NCBI GenBank assembly: GCA_028023455.1
Contig: JAQFVV010000021.1
Coordinates: 618,001 to 682,000 of the forward strand
Direction: 5' to 3'
Source: Epiperipatus broadwayi
Taxonomy: Eukaryota > Onychophora > Udeonychophora > Euonychophora > Peripatidae
Length of the DNA: 64,000 nucleotides
Part shown: positions 48,135 through 58,299 of the stretch, piece after piece
Layout: each line of letters starts with the position of its first letter
Numbering within the stretch: position 1 is the first letter of the stretch
Position numbers and translations under genes: made by a program
Notes under the pieces: model-generated
Database searches by the model: none
Told to the model about the DNA's origin: nothing
What the model saw: only the letters and a program-made list of their open reading frames with translations

Positions 48135-48193
48135 ATCCAAGGCTCCTCACTGATGAAGGCCACAAGCCAGAAACTAGTCTGGGGATATTGGAT
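48135..48193 (+). ncRNA. Type I hammerhead ribozyme, best copy
   Basis: Stem I 5' strands are ATCCAA (48135-48140) and TCCTCA (48144-48149). CTGATGA lies at 48150-48156. Stem II is GGC (48158-48160), loop CACAA, GCC (48166-48168). GAAAC is at 48170-48174, followed by loop TA. The cleavage triplet GTC is at 48177-48179. Stem I 3' strands are TGGGGA (48180-48185) and TTGGAT (48188-48193). Stem I thus has two 6-bp helices with an internal loop (GGC against TA), and stem III is the minimal 2 bp. Every invariant core base is present, so self-cleavage after 48179 is predicted. The layout matches type I hammerheads of Penelope-like elements and animal retrozymes; that link is by family knowledge. 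Confidence 0.8.
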
Positions 48194-48298
48194 GAGTAGG
48201 CACTAGATGGAGATTTTATGCACAAGCCTTCTGGCATCCATTGATTACTCTAGCTTGCTGTGTGTGGTAATACGTATAGTGAGTTTTGCCTGTTTTAG

Positions 48299-48784
48299 TA
48301 ACAGTTATGAGCAAGCATAAGAAATGGTGATCATGTGATGTTTATTAACATCTTAATAGAATATATTCTAGCATTCCGATTTTATAAGTATAGCATGCAT
48401 TATTAAGATCATTAAAATTAGTATAAGATTGTAATAAATCTTGGCTATCAATCTCGCCTTCCATGCCATAAGTAATTGTGAGAACATAAAGGTAAAATAA
48501 GGGTATCATAAATTAGTCATCTACCACTTTTATATAAAATCTTTACTATGATCATTAAAAATCATCTATAGAGTAACTTTCCAATCACATCAACAACAAC
48601 AACAAAACTAAACTTAAAAGCAATTTTTGCAAAGTAGACCACATCCAAATATTGAGAGAAGTTGTATATAAAACTGATGAGAGTAAATTGCATATGTACT
48701 TTAGATTTATAGATTATTAAAAGTCATTTGAGATTATAAGCACTTTTACAGTGATTAAAGCTTTGTATCATCAAGGCAAAGACA
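48299..48784. other. AT-rich stretch, no gene seen
   Basis: A short CAACAACAACAA run lies near 48590. No other features. Confidence 0.4.
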
Positions 48785-49490
48785 CAGGATTTGGTATATT
48801 CTCAAAAACGTTTATTAAAACACAATAGCACTCATCAGATTACATGATGATACTAAGGAATTTAAAACTGATAAGGATTTGCAATAGGATATTTCCATGT
48901 ATCCAAACTTTTTGCAATAATGAACAATATTTCAGTAGTGTAATTTTTACTACACCACTCTTTCCACAAGATAGGAACTGGTTTCTATTTAATTTTAATA
49001 CCTTCTGTAGGGAAGGAATCGTAAACATATGACCAAAGACATGTGAAAAAAAAAATTATGATCCCCAAGGTAAACATTTCATGCTAAACCAGCACTCATC
49101 AGTTGGCTCAGACAACAATCTTTTATGCATATCTTTATCATTGTTCAGTATATACTTAGATAGCAAATTACTATAGTTTAATTGATGTATCAAATGTACT
49201 GCCCTATATTAATATTTTTTTATTAGTTTCATTAATTTAAAGATTATCCAATAATGAATAAGGTTTCTGTAGTGTAATTTACACTACCTCACTCTCATGC
49301 AAGGTAGGAACTGGTTTCTATCCACTTTTAACATATTATGTCTTTGGTTATATGTTTATGATTACATCCGTCCATAAGGTGTTAAAAGTGGATAGAAACC
49401 AGTCCGTATCTTGCATGATAGTGGTGTGGTGAAAAATATACTACAGAAATATTATTCATTATTGGATAATCTCTAGTCTAATGAATGACT
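48785..49490. repeat. Foldback element, family E
   Basis: Segments such as AGTGTAATTTACACTACCTC, AGGAACTGGTTTCTATCCAC and TTGGATAATC are found inverted: GATTATCCAATAATGAATA (49242) against TATTCATTATTGGATAATC (49443), and GTGGATAGAAACCAGT (49388) against ACTGGTTTCTATCCAC (49309). A diverged third segment is at 48900-49030. On the minus strand at 49080-49102, CTGATGA is followed by a 5-bp stem GTGCT/AGCAT and GAAAT, a further hammerhead-like core. Confidence 0.7.
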
Positions 49491-49564
49491 AATAAAATGT
49501 ATTAAAAGTATATTTTTACAACAGTTTCACAAAAAATATTTTTATGACTTCCACTTTGCTATTC

Positions 49565-50106
49565 ATTAGCAAATGTTGAGGTGATTTTATGTGATGTGGT
49601 ATACTGTGGCTTCTCCTTAAATGGAGTCAGGAATCTCTCAATAAATATACCCAGAGAAACCTGTTAGCCACTTTATTTTCCATTTCCCACTCTAAGTTTT
49701 CCCATATTCTGCTCACCCATTTCCACAACATAATCTTTGTCAACTCTATGGCCTTTATATCAAAATCCCCCTTATCTTTTCCCACACCCAGCATAAAAAA
49801 CAATAATACACTTTCTGTATAATCACTTTTTTCATATTTATTTTTCCATAATTTTATTATTTGTACTCTTTCTGTTTTCAAGCATTTAGATTCAATTAAC
49901 ATATGCCTAATATTTTCTATTCCTTCCTTACACAATTTACAGACTAAATCACCCACATTTTTCCATTTACATGTACATTCTCTTGTTGCTATAGATCTTG
50001 TTTGAGCCTTAAACAATAAACTACTTTCCTCACTATTATCATATATTAACTTGCACCTAATATTCTGTTTACTTCTATATATATTTAAACACTTTTTGCT
50101 CTCCAT
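49565..50106 (-). pseudogene. Retrotransposon C-terminal ORF with zinc-knuckle-like motif and 3' end
   Basis: A continuous minus-strand frame of 159 codons (49627-50106) reads MESKKCLNIYRSKQNIRCKL, LLFKAQTRSIATRECTCKW, then VCKLCKEGIENIRHMLIESK and CLKTE, and ends NRFLWVYLLRDS. The LFxARTxS..E pattern followed by CxxC...H is the usual end of many non-LTR reverse-transcriptase proteins. The H-x4-C cysteine is replaced by serine here, so the knuckle is damaged. The 3' end (49565-49626) matches 16505-16600. Upstream on the minus strand is a decayed hammerhead (50260-50315). There is no RT domain in between, so the RT is deleted or was never part of this copy. Confidence 0.65.
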
Positions 50107-50320
50107 ATTAGTTTTCCATCTCTCTAACTCCCTATTCTATTCTCATTACTTTTATGCCATCTAGTGTCTGATTTATTAATCAATAGATAGATGCCAGCTG
50201 GTAGTGCTTACTAAATTTTTATCCAGAGGGGTCCTATTTAAATATTATAAGACTAGTTGGTAAATTATGGCTTTAATTAGTGAGGAAGTTTTTTAGATTT
50301 CTCTGAAACATGCTTAAAAG
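50107..50320 (-). repeat. Decayed hammerhead segment upstream of the retroelement ORF
   Basis: On the minus strand the order is CCTCACTAATTAAAGCCATA, then ACTAGTC, then TAGGACCCCTCTGGAT, AAATTTAGTAAGCACTA and CACTAGATGGC. This is the right arm of family B2 (compare 58250-58380). The core has become CTAATTA, and the second strand is lost, so the ribozyme is dead. Orientation is the same as the ORF downstream. Confidence 0.6.
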
Positions 50321-50369
50321 TAAGGAGAATAGAAGAATATATTAAAAAAAACTGACAATTAAAATGAAA

Positions 50370-51640
50370 CTAAGTAAAAACATACAAAGGTTTTTAAAGG
50401 TTATCTGGAGTTTGCAGATAATGTGGTTGTTCTTATAAATAATAATTCATAGCTTCAAGAAATGTTACAAGAATTATAAGATGAAAGTAAGAACAAAAAA
50501 AAAAGGGATTAAAAATAAGTAAATACTAAAATGATTAAAATAATAGTCAATGCGTTATCATAAAAGAATAAAATGAATATTAATTAATAATCATGGATTA
50601 GAAAAAAGTTAATGACTATAAATTCTTTGGTCACATTGTTAATATAGATGGGAACGTAGGGATGGAATTAATTACCGAATTAAAATTGGATAGTAGAAGA
50701 TAATGTAATATCAAAAGGAAATACATCTGCATGTTGGAAAAGGATATTTTTAATGTGTTTTACCAATATATAGATATGATATATTTTTCTTATTATCATC
50801 ACAGTTAAAACCTTTTTAACAATAGCACACATTTTTTCTTTTTTTCAAAATATATATGACATATAAAATATAATGTTCTTTTTCACTAAAGCCAATCAAA
50901 AAATATAATCAAAAAATATTTACACTAGCCTTTTTTCTTTCCAAAAACTTTATTTTCCATCTTTACCACTTCCAACATTTCAACCACTTATTTGTAATCA
51001 TTTTCAAGCTTTTCTCCCCAAACTTTTTCATTTTTTTTTTACTTATACATAAGTTTTAAAAAAAAAAATTGTGGGGGGAGGGGGGAAGTTTGAAAATGAC
51101 TACAAATAAGTGGTTGAAATGTTGGATGTGGTAAACAAGTAAATGTATATATATGGTGATGTAAAAAATAAAGTTTTTGGAAAGTAAAAAGGAGAGTGTA
51201 TATATTTTTTAATTGGCTTTAGTAAATAAGAACATATTTTATACATATGATCTGAGAGTTGGCAGGACAATGCAGAAACTTCAAACCACATAATTAATAA
51301 GAAAAGATGTCGATTGGGAATGACAAGGAGAAATCGAAAGTGGATAGAACATGTATCATAAATATTATTGAGAAAGTTAATAGGCTGAAATGAAATTGAT
51401 TTTGATCGAATTATTAGAAAAAATGATGCTAAGATGGGCAGCTGAAATCTTAAACTGAATTCCTAGATATTCTAATAAAACTAGAAAAGATAAAAAGGAG
51501 AAAAGAAACTGTGGATCAAAGAAACAGAATTGAAATTGGAGAGCCCATCATATAACAGTGCAGTTATAAAGGCCAAATTATGTAATAAAATGGAAGAACA
51601 AAAATATAATCATTTGATTAACTTTGAAAAATAGTTTTTT
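50370..51640 (+). pseudogene. RTE-like LINE relic interrupted by a hairpin
   Basis: Plus-strand fragments read FADNVVVLINNNS (catalytic YADD block, third position changed to N) near 50415 and LQEMLQEL then DESKN near 50455. A NDYKFFGHIVNIDGN block is near 50615. After the hairpin come RVGRTMQKLQTT near 51255 and AEILN*IPRYSNKTRK near 51440. Several stops. Order agrees with the relic at 8425-9715, so the hairpin at 50880-51235 inserted into this copy. Confidence 0.7.
50880..51235. repeat. Hairpin inserted in the RTE-like relic
   Basis: AGCCAATCAAAAAATATA (50892) and its counterpart TATATTTTTTAATTGGCTTT (51200) are outer complements. Inward, CCAAAAACTTTATTTT pairs with AAAATAAAGTTTTTGG, and TTTCAACCACTTATTTGTA (50980) pairs with TACAAATAAGTGGTTGAAA (51100). 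The loop is near 51040-51065 with poly(T), poly(A) and a G-run. Confidence 0.8.
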
Positions 51641-52848
51641 TTTTTTTTAATAATGAGTGTAAAAATTATTATTATTATTTTTTACAATATTTAGAGTATA
51701 ATATTACACTTTATATGTGATAGAACTTTATTTATCTGTCAGTTATTAATAATTTTTCATCGTTCATTATGCGTTTCGTAATAGAACTATCTATACCAAC
51801 ACTATCAAATATAAAGTAAGCAGTTTAAAATGCCAAGCAACGACAAACTTCTGTCTATGATGATCTCAAGTGATTACAGTATTCTATTTCCTTTAAGGGG
51901 GATACGTTATATATTAATTTTCGTAATTTTTTTGTAGCTCCGAGATGAAAACATTGAATGTTAGATGCTCGGTGTATCCAGGTTTAATAAATTTATTCAT
52001 TAATTCGTGAATTTTAAAGACTCCACACCCTTTCACGAGTCTCAATATTAATTTACTAAATTACCATTTTGATGAATTCGTAGAATTTTTTTTTTAAAAA
52101 ACAAAACAAAACAAAAAACTGTTGTTTATTTTTTAAGAGAATAGTAATGCTTCTCCGCTAAGTTCGCGAGTGCGTTTGTATAATCTAAAGCAACGCATCC
52201 GCTAATTTCCAACCGAAAGTTACTCTATAATAGTATATATAATGATTCATTAGCTGTTCATAGATAATAAGTGAAAGGATATAGTGATTTATGAATATTA
52301 GAGCCGGAATTTATGTTCGTGACTTTATCGTTCTATAAATTCTTAGGAAGCAAAATGTTTTATTTATTACAAAATCAAATTAGTTTTCGTACTATGAATA
52401 ATATATTTTCCATATGCGATATTTGAAATAATTAACTTCTTTTATTTTATATATATAATTTTTTTTTTTTTTTTAGTTACATAAAAGAAATAGTCTTTGT
52501 CATTTCACGTGACTATAAGTTACTAAATTTAAATAAACAATAAATAAAAGTATTGCATGTTTTAATTTTGCTTCGCTTTAAATAATTCTGTTAATTATTG
52601 ATATTTTAAACCGTTATTACAGCAATCTTTCAGCACGAATCGTACTAAATGTCGTTGCATGATTTTTTCCCCTCCTCGTTAAGATTACTCTTAACTTAAT
52701 GATGTTTAAAAGATTTTGAAAATATTTTTAATAATTTTTTTTTTATTAAATTATTTTATACATTTTTGGTATGAATACAGCTAGATGGCAGAGTTGTGAA
52801 TACACAGAATTATGGGTAAATTAAGCAGGTGGCCTGTGTGTGTGTATA
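51641..52848. other. AT-rich stretch, no gene seen
   Basis: Largely repeat-free. CG-containing words are more frequent around 52140-52220 and 52630-52680, but no frame is supportable. Confidence 0.4.
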
Positions 52849-52920
52849 TCAATTGATCACATGTTTATGGAGACTGCATGCTCCTCTCCAGCTAACTGAT
52901 GCGCTTATTGGAGTCCTTAC

Positions 52921-53072
52921 TCTGACCCCCACAAACGAGAGAACTGACCACTCTGTGCCAGGCTTGAGGTAAGGCTTCTGTGTACAATGGTCAAACGCAG
53001 GTTCCCCATTCATACACTTTCCATTTAACGTTGCCGTGTGCCACATGCCAATTGATGAAACAATCAATATGG
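52921..53072 (-). CDS. Candidate internal exon, possible membrane protein
   Basis: A 152-nt minus-strand island close to half G+C in an AT-rich setting. It is preceded by GGTGCTGCAG (acceptor) and followed by GTAAGG (donor, after GGGGTCAGA). With two leading bases it encodes 50 residues: ILIVSSIGMWHTATLNGKCM, NGEPAFDHCTQKPYLKPGTE, WSVLSFVGVR. The hydrophobic start, two cysteines 9 residues apart and the later tryptophan would suit a first extracellular loop of a four-pass membrane protein, but that is a weak inference. The frame stays open upstream for about 11 codons (YDVNKVTGAAA). The pyrimidine tract at this acceptor is short. The family was not recognised. Confidence 0.5.
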
Positions 53073-54929
53073 CTGCAGCACCAGTAACTTTATTGACATC
53101 ATATTAATTATCCCTAAAATTAGATTAAAGACAAAATATTAATATTCTCAGCCTCAGGTATCATAAGCATCTATGTCTATTATGCTTGCATCCATTTTTC
53201 TTTCTTGTCTGACTTTTAAAGCTTTGCTATTGTTATAACTTGGTTTCCATGGTGAATAATAGTCGTTTGGTTGCTTGACAGCATTAGAGATTAAATTTGG
53301 GAAATGAGAGACTTATTCTGGTAGCACATCGTTGTTTTGCATAATGCATTTTTGATAACGAGAGTATAAAACTGATTTCTACCTTGTAAAGAGCCAGTCA
53401 CTTAAAACACCAGCTATTTGCTTAGGCAGGTTGGCCCTCTGGAGGGATAACGATGTACTATGAGTATAAATATGTACGTATTTAATATATGCGTGTGAAT
53501 ATTTTTAGTAGAATAGAATTTGATGAAACTATAACAAATACAATGTAACATCAAAATAATGATAAATAAAAGGAAAAAATACTTTTATATAGTAAATACT
53601 TCACAAACTTTCTGTGTGTGTGTGTGATGATAAAATATTTTATGCATTTTATAATTTTTAATCGCATAATTATACAATATTATTCAATACATTTGTAAAG
53701 TATTTTATAAAACTTATGTAATGACAATTAAAATATTGTTGTATTTATATAATGTTAACGTAATTAAGATAATTTTATTTGCTTTTGAGAGCATAAAATC
53801 CGATTTATGATTTAGGAAACCAAACTTGTTTTTAAATAAAGCGGGTATAAATTCATAATGCAATTTTTTATTATTTATGTTAAAAACTGTCAAAAATCTA
53901 AAAGGATAGGGGGTAAAGGGTATTGACAATTAGATATAAAAGTAGGAAATGTTTTAAAGTAGATTTTATAAAAGTAATTAGTCAAGTGGGCTCCTATACA
54001 CAAATCTTAACGGTGCTTAAATATATATACGTATCGATTTTAAATAATGAAATTGTTCCATTCGTATATCTTTTATTTTAAAGGCTGTTGAATATTTTAA
54101 GAAAATTTGTTGCCTGGCGACTATGTATTGACTTTGCTAAAAATAACCAAATTCAAAATTTCAATAATAAACATTTTATAATGCCATTCTCGACTATTGA
54201 GAAATAAGGATAAAGTCAATAGAAAATCATTTAACAGTTTGATAAAACAGTTTGTAAATATTGACATAGTTTGAAATTAGTTTTCTGACTGGCAGATTGT
54301 AACTGACAAGAGTTATTAATAAACAAAAAAACATGATTACCGCTGGAAAAAAATTAAACGCCGTATATTAATTAGCTTTAATATCATTAATTCATTCATT
54401 TTTTACTTCGACTGTTTACTTTTCAATGACGCGGAGAATTGGTTTTACGTAATACTATTGTTTTGATGTATTATTCTTTTTATTTTTTAATGTAAAGCGT
54501 GGTTTAATGTAAAGATAGAGGTAAATAGATTTCAAAGAGCCCACTGTAAAATAAGACTTCTCCAGCAACATTATGATATAAGTTCAAATGTGTTAATTTT
54601 CGAGTGGGGAAAAGTTTGAGAGGTTCTCCGTCTTTATTTTATCCTCTAGCTGAGAAAAGATGCTCTTTTATGATTAATTATGTTGCTATGGTACATGAAA
54701 AAAAATTCAAATAGCTGATTAAAATCTGAAAAATGTTTACATATAATTATAACTTTATAACTTTAATCTCTGCTTACCTTACTGAGTTGAAATGCATATT
54801 AGGAACCACCGATATTTTTCCAGTTTAATGTCTAATGCAGTATGTTTGAAATGTAAAATGTATTAACTGTAGTATCTGTCTATATAAATAAATATTGCAA
54901 CAATCTAATGTATATAATTTCCATTATTC
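53073..54929. other. AT-rich stretch, no gene seen
   Basis: GTAGCACATCGTT (about 53321) and AACGATGTACTATGA (about 53449) are imperfect inverted ends of a possible 145-bp MITE. A (GT)n run is at 53612. Nothing else was recognised. Confidence 0.4.
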
Positions 54930-55020
54930 TCCCTACTCTTTTGCTATCTAATGAAAGGGTTTAGTAATCCATAAATATCAGATGGCAATGCATACTAAAT
55001 TCTTATCTAATGTTTTCCTA

Positions 55021-55080
55021 TCCAAATATCCCCAAACAAATTTCTAGCTTATGTTTTTCATCAGTTAGGAGCTTTTGGGA
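55021..55080 (-). ncRNA. Hammerhead-like motif, weakened
   Basis: Minus-strand CTGATGA is at 55058-55064. GAAA is kept but the following base is T and the cleavage triplet is GTT. Stem II has lost pairing (AAA/GCT). Confidence 0.4.
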
Positions 55081-55384
55081 TTTTTTGAATAAAGGATTTA
55101 GACCTAATGCATCTTTTCTTCAGAGTTCATTATTTACTTTTTGCTATACTATCAAGCAATCACCCAAATTGAAAAACGTTAAAATTTTTCCAATCCAAAT
55201 TTAATTTCTATTCCTACTCTCATGCCATCTTGTGCAAGCTTTAATAATCAAAGGCTTGGCTTAAAAAAATATAATTAATTTTTAATTTAGGCTGAAAGCT
55301 TGATAACTTAACAAAAAGTAAAAAATGGCTGCTGGAGAAAAATGCATTGGATCCCACAGGTCCAAGTGCACAGTTCAAAATAAT

Positions 55385-55445
55385 TCATAAAGCTTATCAC
55401 TGATAAAAGCCAAAAGCTAGAAACAAGTCTGGGGATATTTGAATA
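55385..55445 (+). ncRNA. Hammerhead-like motif, damaged core
   Basis: CTGATAA at 55400-55406 has lost the conserved G. Stem II AGC/GCT with loop CAAAA, GAAAC (55420-55424) and GTCTGGGGATATTTGAA are present. Confidence 0.45.
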
Positions 55446-55535
55446 GGACAGCTCTAGGTAAGGATTTAATAAGCACTATTGATTATTAAAGCTCACACTA
55501 GGTGGCATAACAATAGGAAAAATAAAAGAGTTTGC

Positions 55536-55964
55536 TTATGAATAGCGATATCATGTGATATTTTGCTAGTCATATGATACATACAATTGACAGCAAATAC
55601 TGTTTAGAATTATAAAGTCTAAATTACTAGCATTAAAAGTGATCAACCTTTTTTTCTGGTGGTCTAGGTTCAAATAGATTGCAAATAAGACATTATAATA
55701 ATAGCTATGGATGTTTCAATAGTCCAAGAATATTATTATAGGCAAAATAATGAACTTCTTTTACAAGTAATTAAATCAGAAAGTTATTCAACTTTTGTAT
55801 GGTAATATTATTGATTTATTTAAATCATACCTATTGTTAGAGATTCTGTTATGGTTATGTATAAGCTAAAACAAAGAAGGAAAAAGGGACATTTTATACA
55901 ACTATTGATGATAATTACAAAAAAGGTCATATATCACAAGACTCAATTTTTAAGCTTGTAAATA
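55536..55964. other. AT-rich stretch, no gene seen
   Basis: No recognised features. Confidence 0.4.
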
Positions 55965-56215
55965 AAAATAAAAAGCTTTGCTAATTGTTCTAACAAGCTT
56001 TATTGATAAATCCTAGCAAGAGAAAGCATTTAAAATATCTCTACCAGAAACCACACCCCAAATCTCAGACCAATGGTTTCATGCTTTGGCACTCATCAGA
56101 GAGGTGCTAGGGTAGCTTCAGACACTAGATCTAAAAATACTAACCCAAAGCGAGCATTGCTTTCTCTTGTTAGCATTTGCCAATAAAGCTTGTTAGACCA
56201 AATAACAAAGCTCTT
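55965..56215. repeat. Hammerhead foldback element (family C), short copy
   Basis: The ends AGCTTTGCTAATTGTTCTAA and the complement of TTAGACCAAATAACAAAGCT pair. AACAAGCTTTATTG near 55993 and the complement CAATAAAGCTTGTT near 56190 also pair. The left arm carries a complete hammerhead core. Related to 38849-39365. Confidence 0.65.
56051..56115 (-). ncRNA. Type I hammerhead ribozyme (family C), intact core
   Basis: On the minus strand CTGATGA (56093-56099) is followed by GTGC, loop CAAA, GCAT (4-bp stem II with a G-U closing pair), then GAAAC. A 3-bp stem III follows (ACC with loop ATT and GGT), and the cleavage base C completes GTC. Stem I has an outer TACCC/GGGGT helix; the inner helix has mismatches at its first position. 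All core bases are present. Confidence 0.6.
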
Positions 56216-56439
56216 TATTGGTTGTAGTATATGTTAAGTTATTGTGTAGTTTGTTTATAATAAATTAATGCATGTTAATGTTATGCATTAATGTAATATA
56301 TCTATATATACAATATAGTCACTCAAATTGGTGTGCATTTTTGAAAAGAGTAAATTGATGTTATTTTATACTGAATATATTTCTATTACATTTATATGGT
56401 GTGTACAGCATATAGTTGGTTTGAAAAAAATATATGTTG

Positions 56440-56870
56440 TATAAATTTATAAAACATTGTAAAAATATTGTATTTATATATTGGACTATTTCCTTCATCT
56501 AATATGAGTATTAAATGTCTTTAGAATCCTGCCTTTGGCAAGATGGCTTATTTGGTTAGAGCATTACCTTAAAATTCAATACTCAAGAATCTACCAGTCC
56601 AGGTTCAATTCCCATGCTAGTACTGTCACTGGTCAGGCCAGCAACACCTGAAGAAGAGAGGAGAATAATACCTCTCAAAACGTTATGCATATACTAACCT
56701 GTTTGATGTGCTACTTCTAACAGTTGAATGTATTTGGACTATTTAAATAAAGTTAAATGTTTCTAAAGTCATTCAATACTCATATTAGATGACGGAAATA
56801 GTTCAATATATAAATACAACTAAAACACCATCATCACAAACCTCAGGAAAACATATTGTGAAAATATGAT
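56440..56870. repeat. Composite foldback: shared outer terminus around a family A SINE
   Basis: The outer left ATATTGGACTATTTCCTTCA, TCTAATATGAGTATTAAATG and the outer right inverted copy (56765-56820) flank the element. The core has a tRNA-like head: GATGGCTTATTTGGTTAGAG (A box, about 56534) and CCAGGTTCAATTCCCA (B box, about 56599). It then has CTGAAGA (56648-56654), a GAGAGG/CCTCTC stem and AAAACG. Confidence 0.7.
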
Positions 56871-57634
56871 TATTACAATTTAAGTTAAATGTGATGAGGT
56901 TTATGAATGCTAATCTACTATATATTTATTACTTAGGTAACAATTAGTTGAGACTATGAAATAAAGTCATATTCAAACGTTATTATTATTCTCATTAAAA
57001 GAGAAGTTTTAATGCTGGATTTTCTAAAACCCTGTTTTGGAAATAATTTTTAGTGAACTGTTTGCCCAATATTGAAGTAGAATATTATCAATATTGTGGT
57101 TGTAGTTGCAAAATGTCAAAATTCGAATGATACAATCTATTTTCTGTTAACTTAATAAAAATACACATATGACTATTTACAGAAGTTAAGCCATGCACTT
57201 GTGGATTGATAGACTTTTTCAAATTCATGCTTTATGAAAGCCTTATCTCATGTTTTGTTAGACATATTGGATATTTCAAGATGACTGAGTTGTCAATATC
57301 TGATTGGTCAATTTGAGGCATCATATGATTAATATCTATGTGCAGTTATTTTTATAATTGTTTGTGAAGCCTTGAAATGTTCAAGCGTTGATGGGATTGA
57401 TCTACAATTATTCTCTCCTTACCTTTTAAATCTTCTCTACCACTGCAGTAAACCACACTAATTTGTTTAATCCTTAATAACTGGAAACTGAAATTAATCT
57501 AAAATGGAGATTTTAGCTAAATAAGTTAATTTCAAATTATCCTGGATATTTTAAATTACATATACAAATTCTAAAGTACTTAATTTATGATGATAAATGA
57601 TAATGTTTATGATTTTGTTTAACATCTTTTTTCA
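56871..57634. other. AT-rich stretch, no gene seen
   Basis: No recognised features. Confidence 0.4.
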
Positions 57635-57720
57635 GCACATCTATGCCACCTACTGTCAACTTTAATAACTAATAGATGTCAAATGATAGTATAATATAAA
57701 TATCTATCCAGTGAAGTTCT

Positions 57721-57780
57721 ATCCAACAACCACAGATTAGTTTCAAATCTATGGCTTTCATCAGTAAGAAGCTTTGGATC
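57721..57780 (-). ncRNA. Type I hammerhead-like ribozyme
   Basis: Minus-strand CTGATGA is at 57758-57764, then GAAAC and an ATC triplet. Stem II is AG..TT-weakened. Stem I pairs ATCCAA-like with TTGTTGG imperfectly. Confidence 0.5.
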
Positions 57781-58239
57781 TTGGAAAAGTGCACTGGAAC
57801 CTTTAAAATCCAATGCATTTTCCTTCTAGCTACTGACATTTCCCTCTGTATTTTAATACTGAGTTACTCAGCCCAAATTGGAAAAACATGTTTTTAGTCT
57901 AAGCCGACTTACATTTACAGTCATATAGATCTCAAATCAGTATCTATATATTATTGAATCTTTAATTTTTAATAACTATAGACACCTTATCATGTGTCCA
58001 GGGTACGATGTTGGTTTTATAATAATCATGGTCTCAAGTGCTTATAGTTGTTGAAAAACTAAAGACTCCATAATAAGTGGATACTTAATTGATTTCAGAT
58101 CTATGTGACTTTGCATGCAAGCTGGCTTAGATTGAAAACATTTGCAAATTTTGGGGTGATAAATATAGCCGAAAAATAAAATAAGACTCCTAGAGACGAA
58201 TTGCATTAGTTTCCTAAAGTTTTAGATGCATCGTTTCAA

Positions 58240-58299
58240 GATCCAAAGCTCCTTCCTGATGAAACCCACAAGCCTGAAACTAATCTGGGGATATTGGAT
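58240..58299 (+). ncRNA. Type I hammerhead-like ribozyme
   Basis: CTGATGA is at 58256-58262, GAAAC at 58276-58280, ATC triplet at 58283-58285. Outer stem I ATCCAA pairs with TTGGAT, inner TCCTTC with TGGGGA apart from its first pair. Stem II is weak (C/G with loop CCACAA). Confidence 0.55.

Larger units (their letters stand above)
47871..48298. repeat. Hammerhead foldback element (family B1), complete copy
   Basis: The inverted ends are AAACAGGTAAAACTCACTAT and the complement ATAGTGAGTTTTGCCTGTTT. The two arms are near-complete complements, about 200 bp each, with a small centre around 48070-48110. Each arm carries a hammerhead region, minus orientation on the left and plus on the right, so either transcript strand includes one ribozyme and one antisense copy. 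Confidence 0.85.
54930..55535. repeat. Hammerhead foldback element (family B2)
   Basis: The inverted ends contain CTCTTTTGCTATCTAATG and GGTGGCATAACAATAG...AAAGAG. Both arms carry hammerhead regions (55021-55080 minus and about 55385-55445 plus). It differs from B1 by the segment GGACAGCTCTAGGTAAGGAT, TTAATAAGCACTA next to the ends. Confidence 0.65.

Noticed and set aside
48829-48846. Minus-strand CTGATGA in family E left part
   Set aside because: Neither a stem II nor GAAAC follows; only the copy at 49096-49102 has both.
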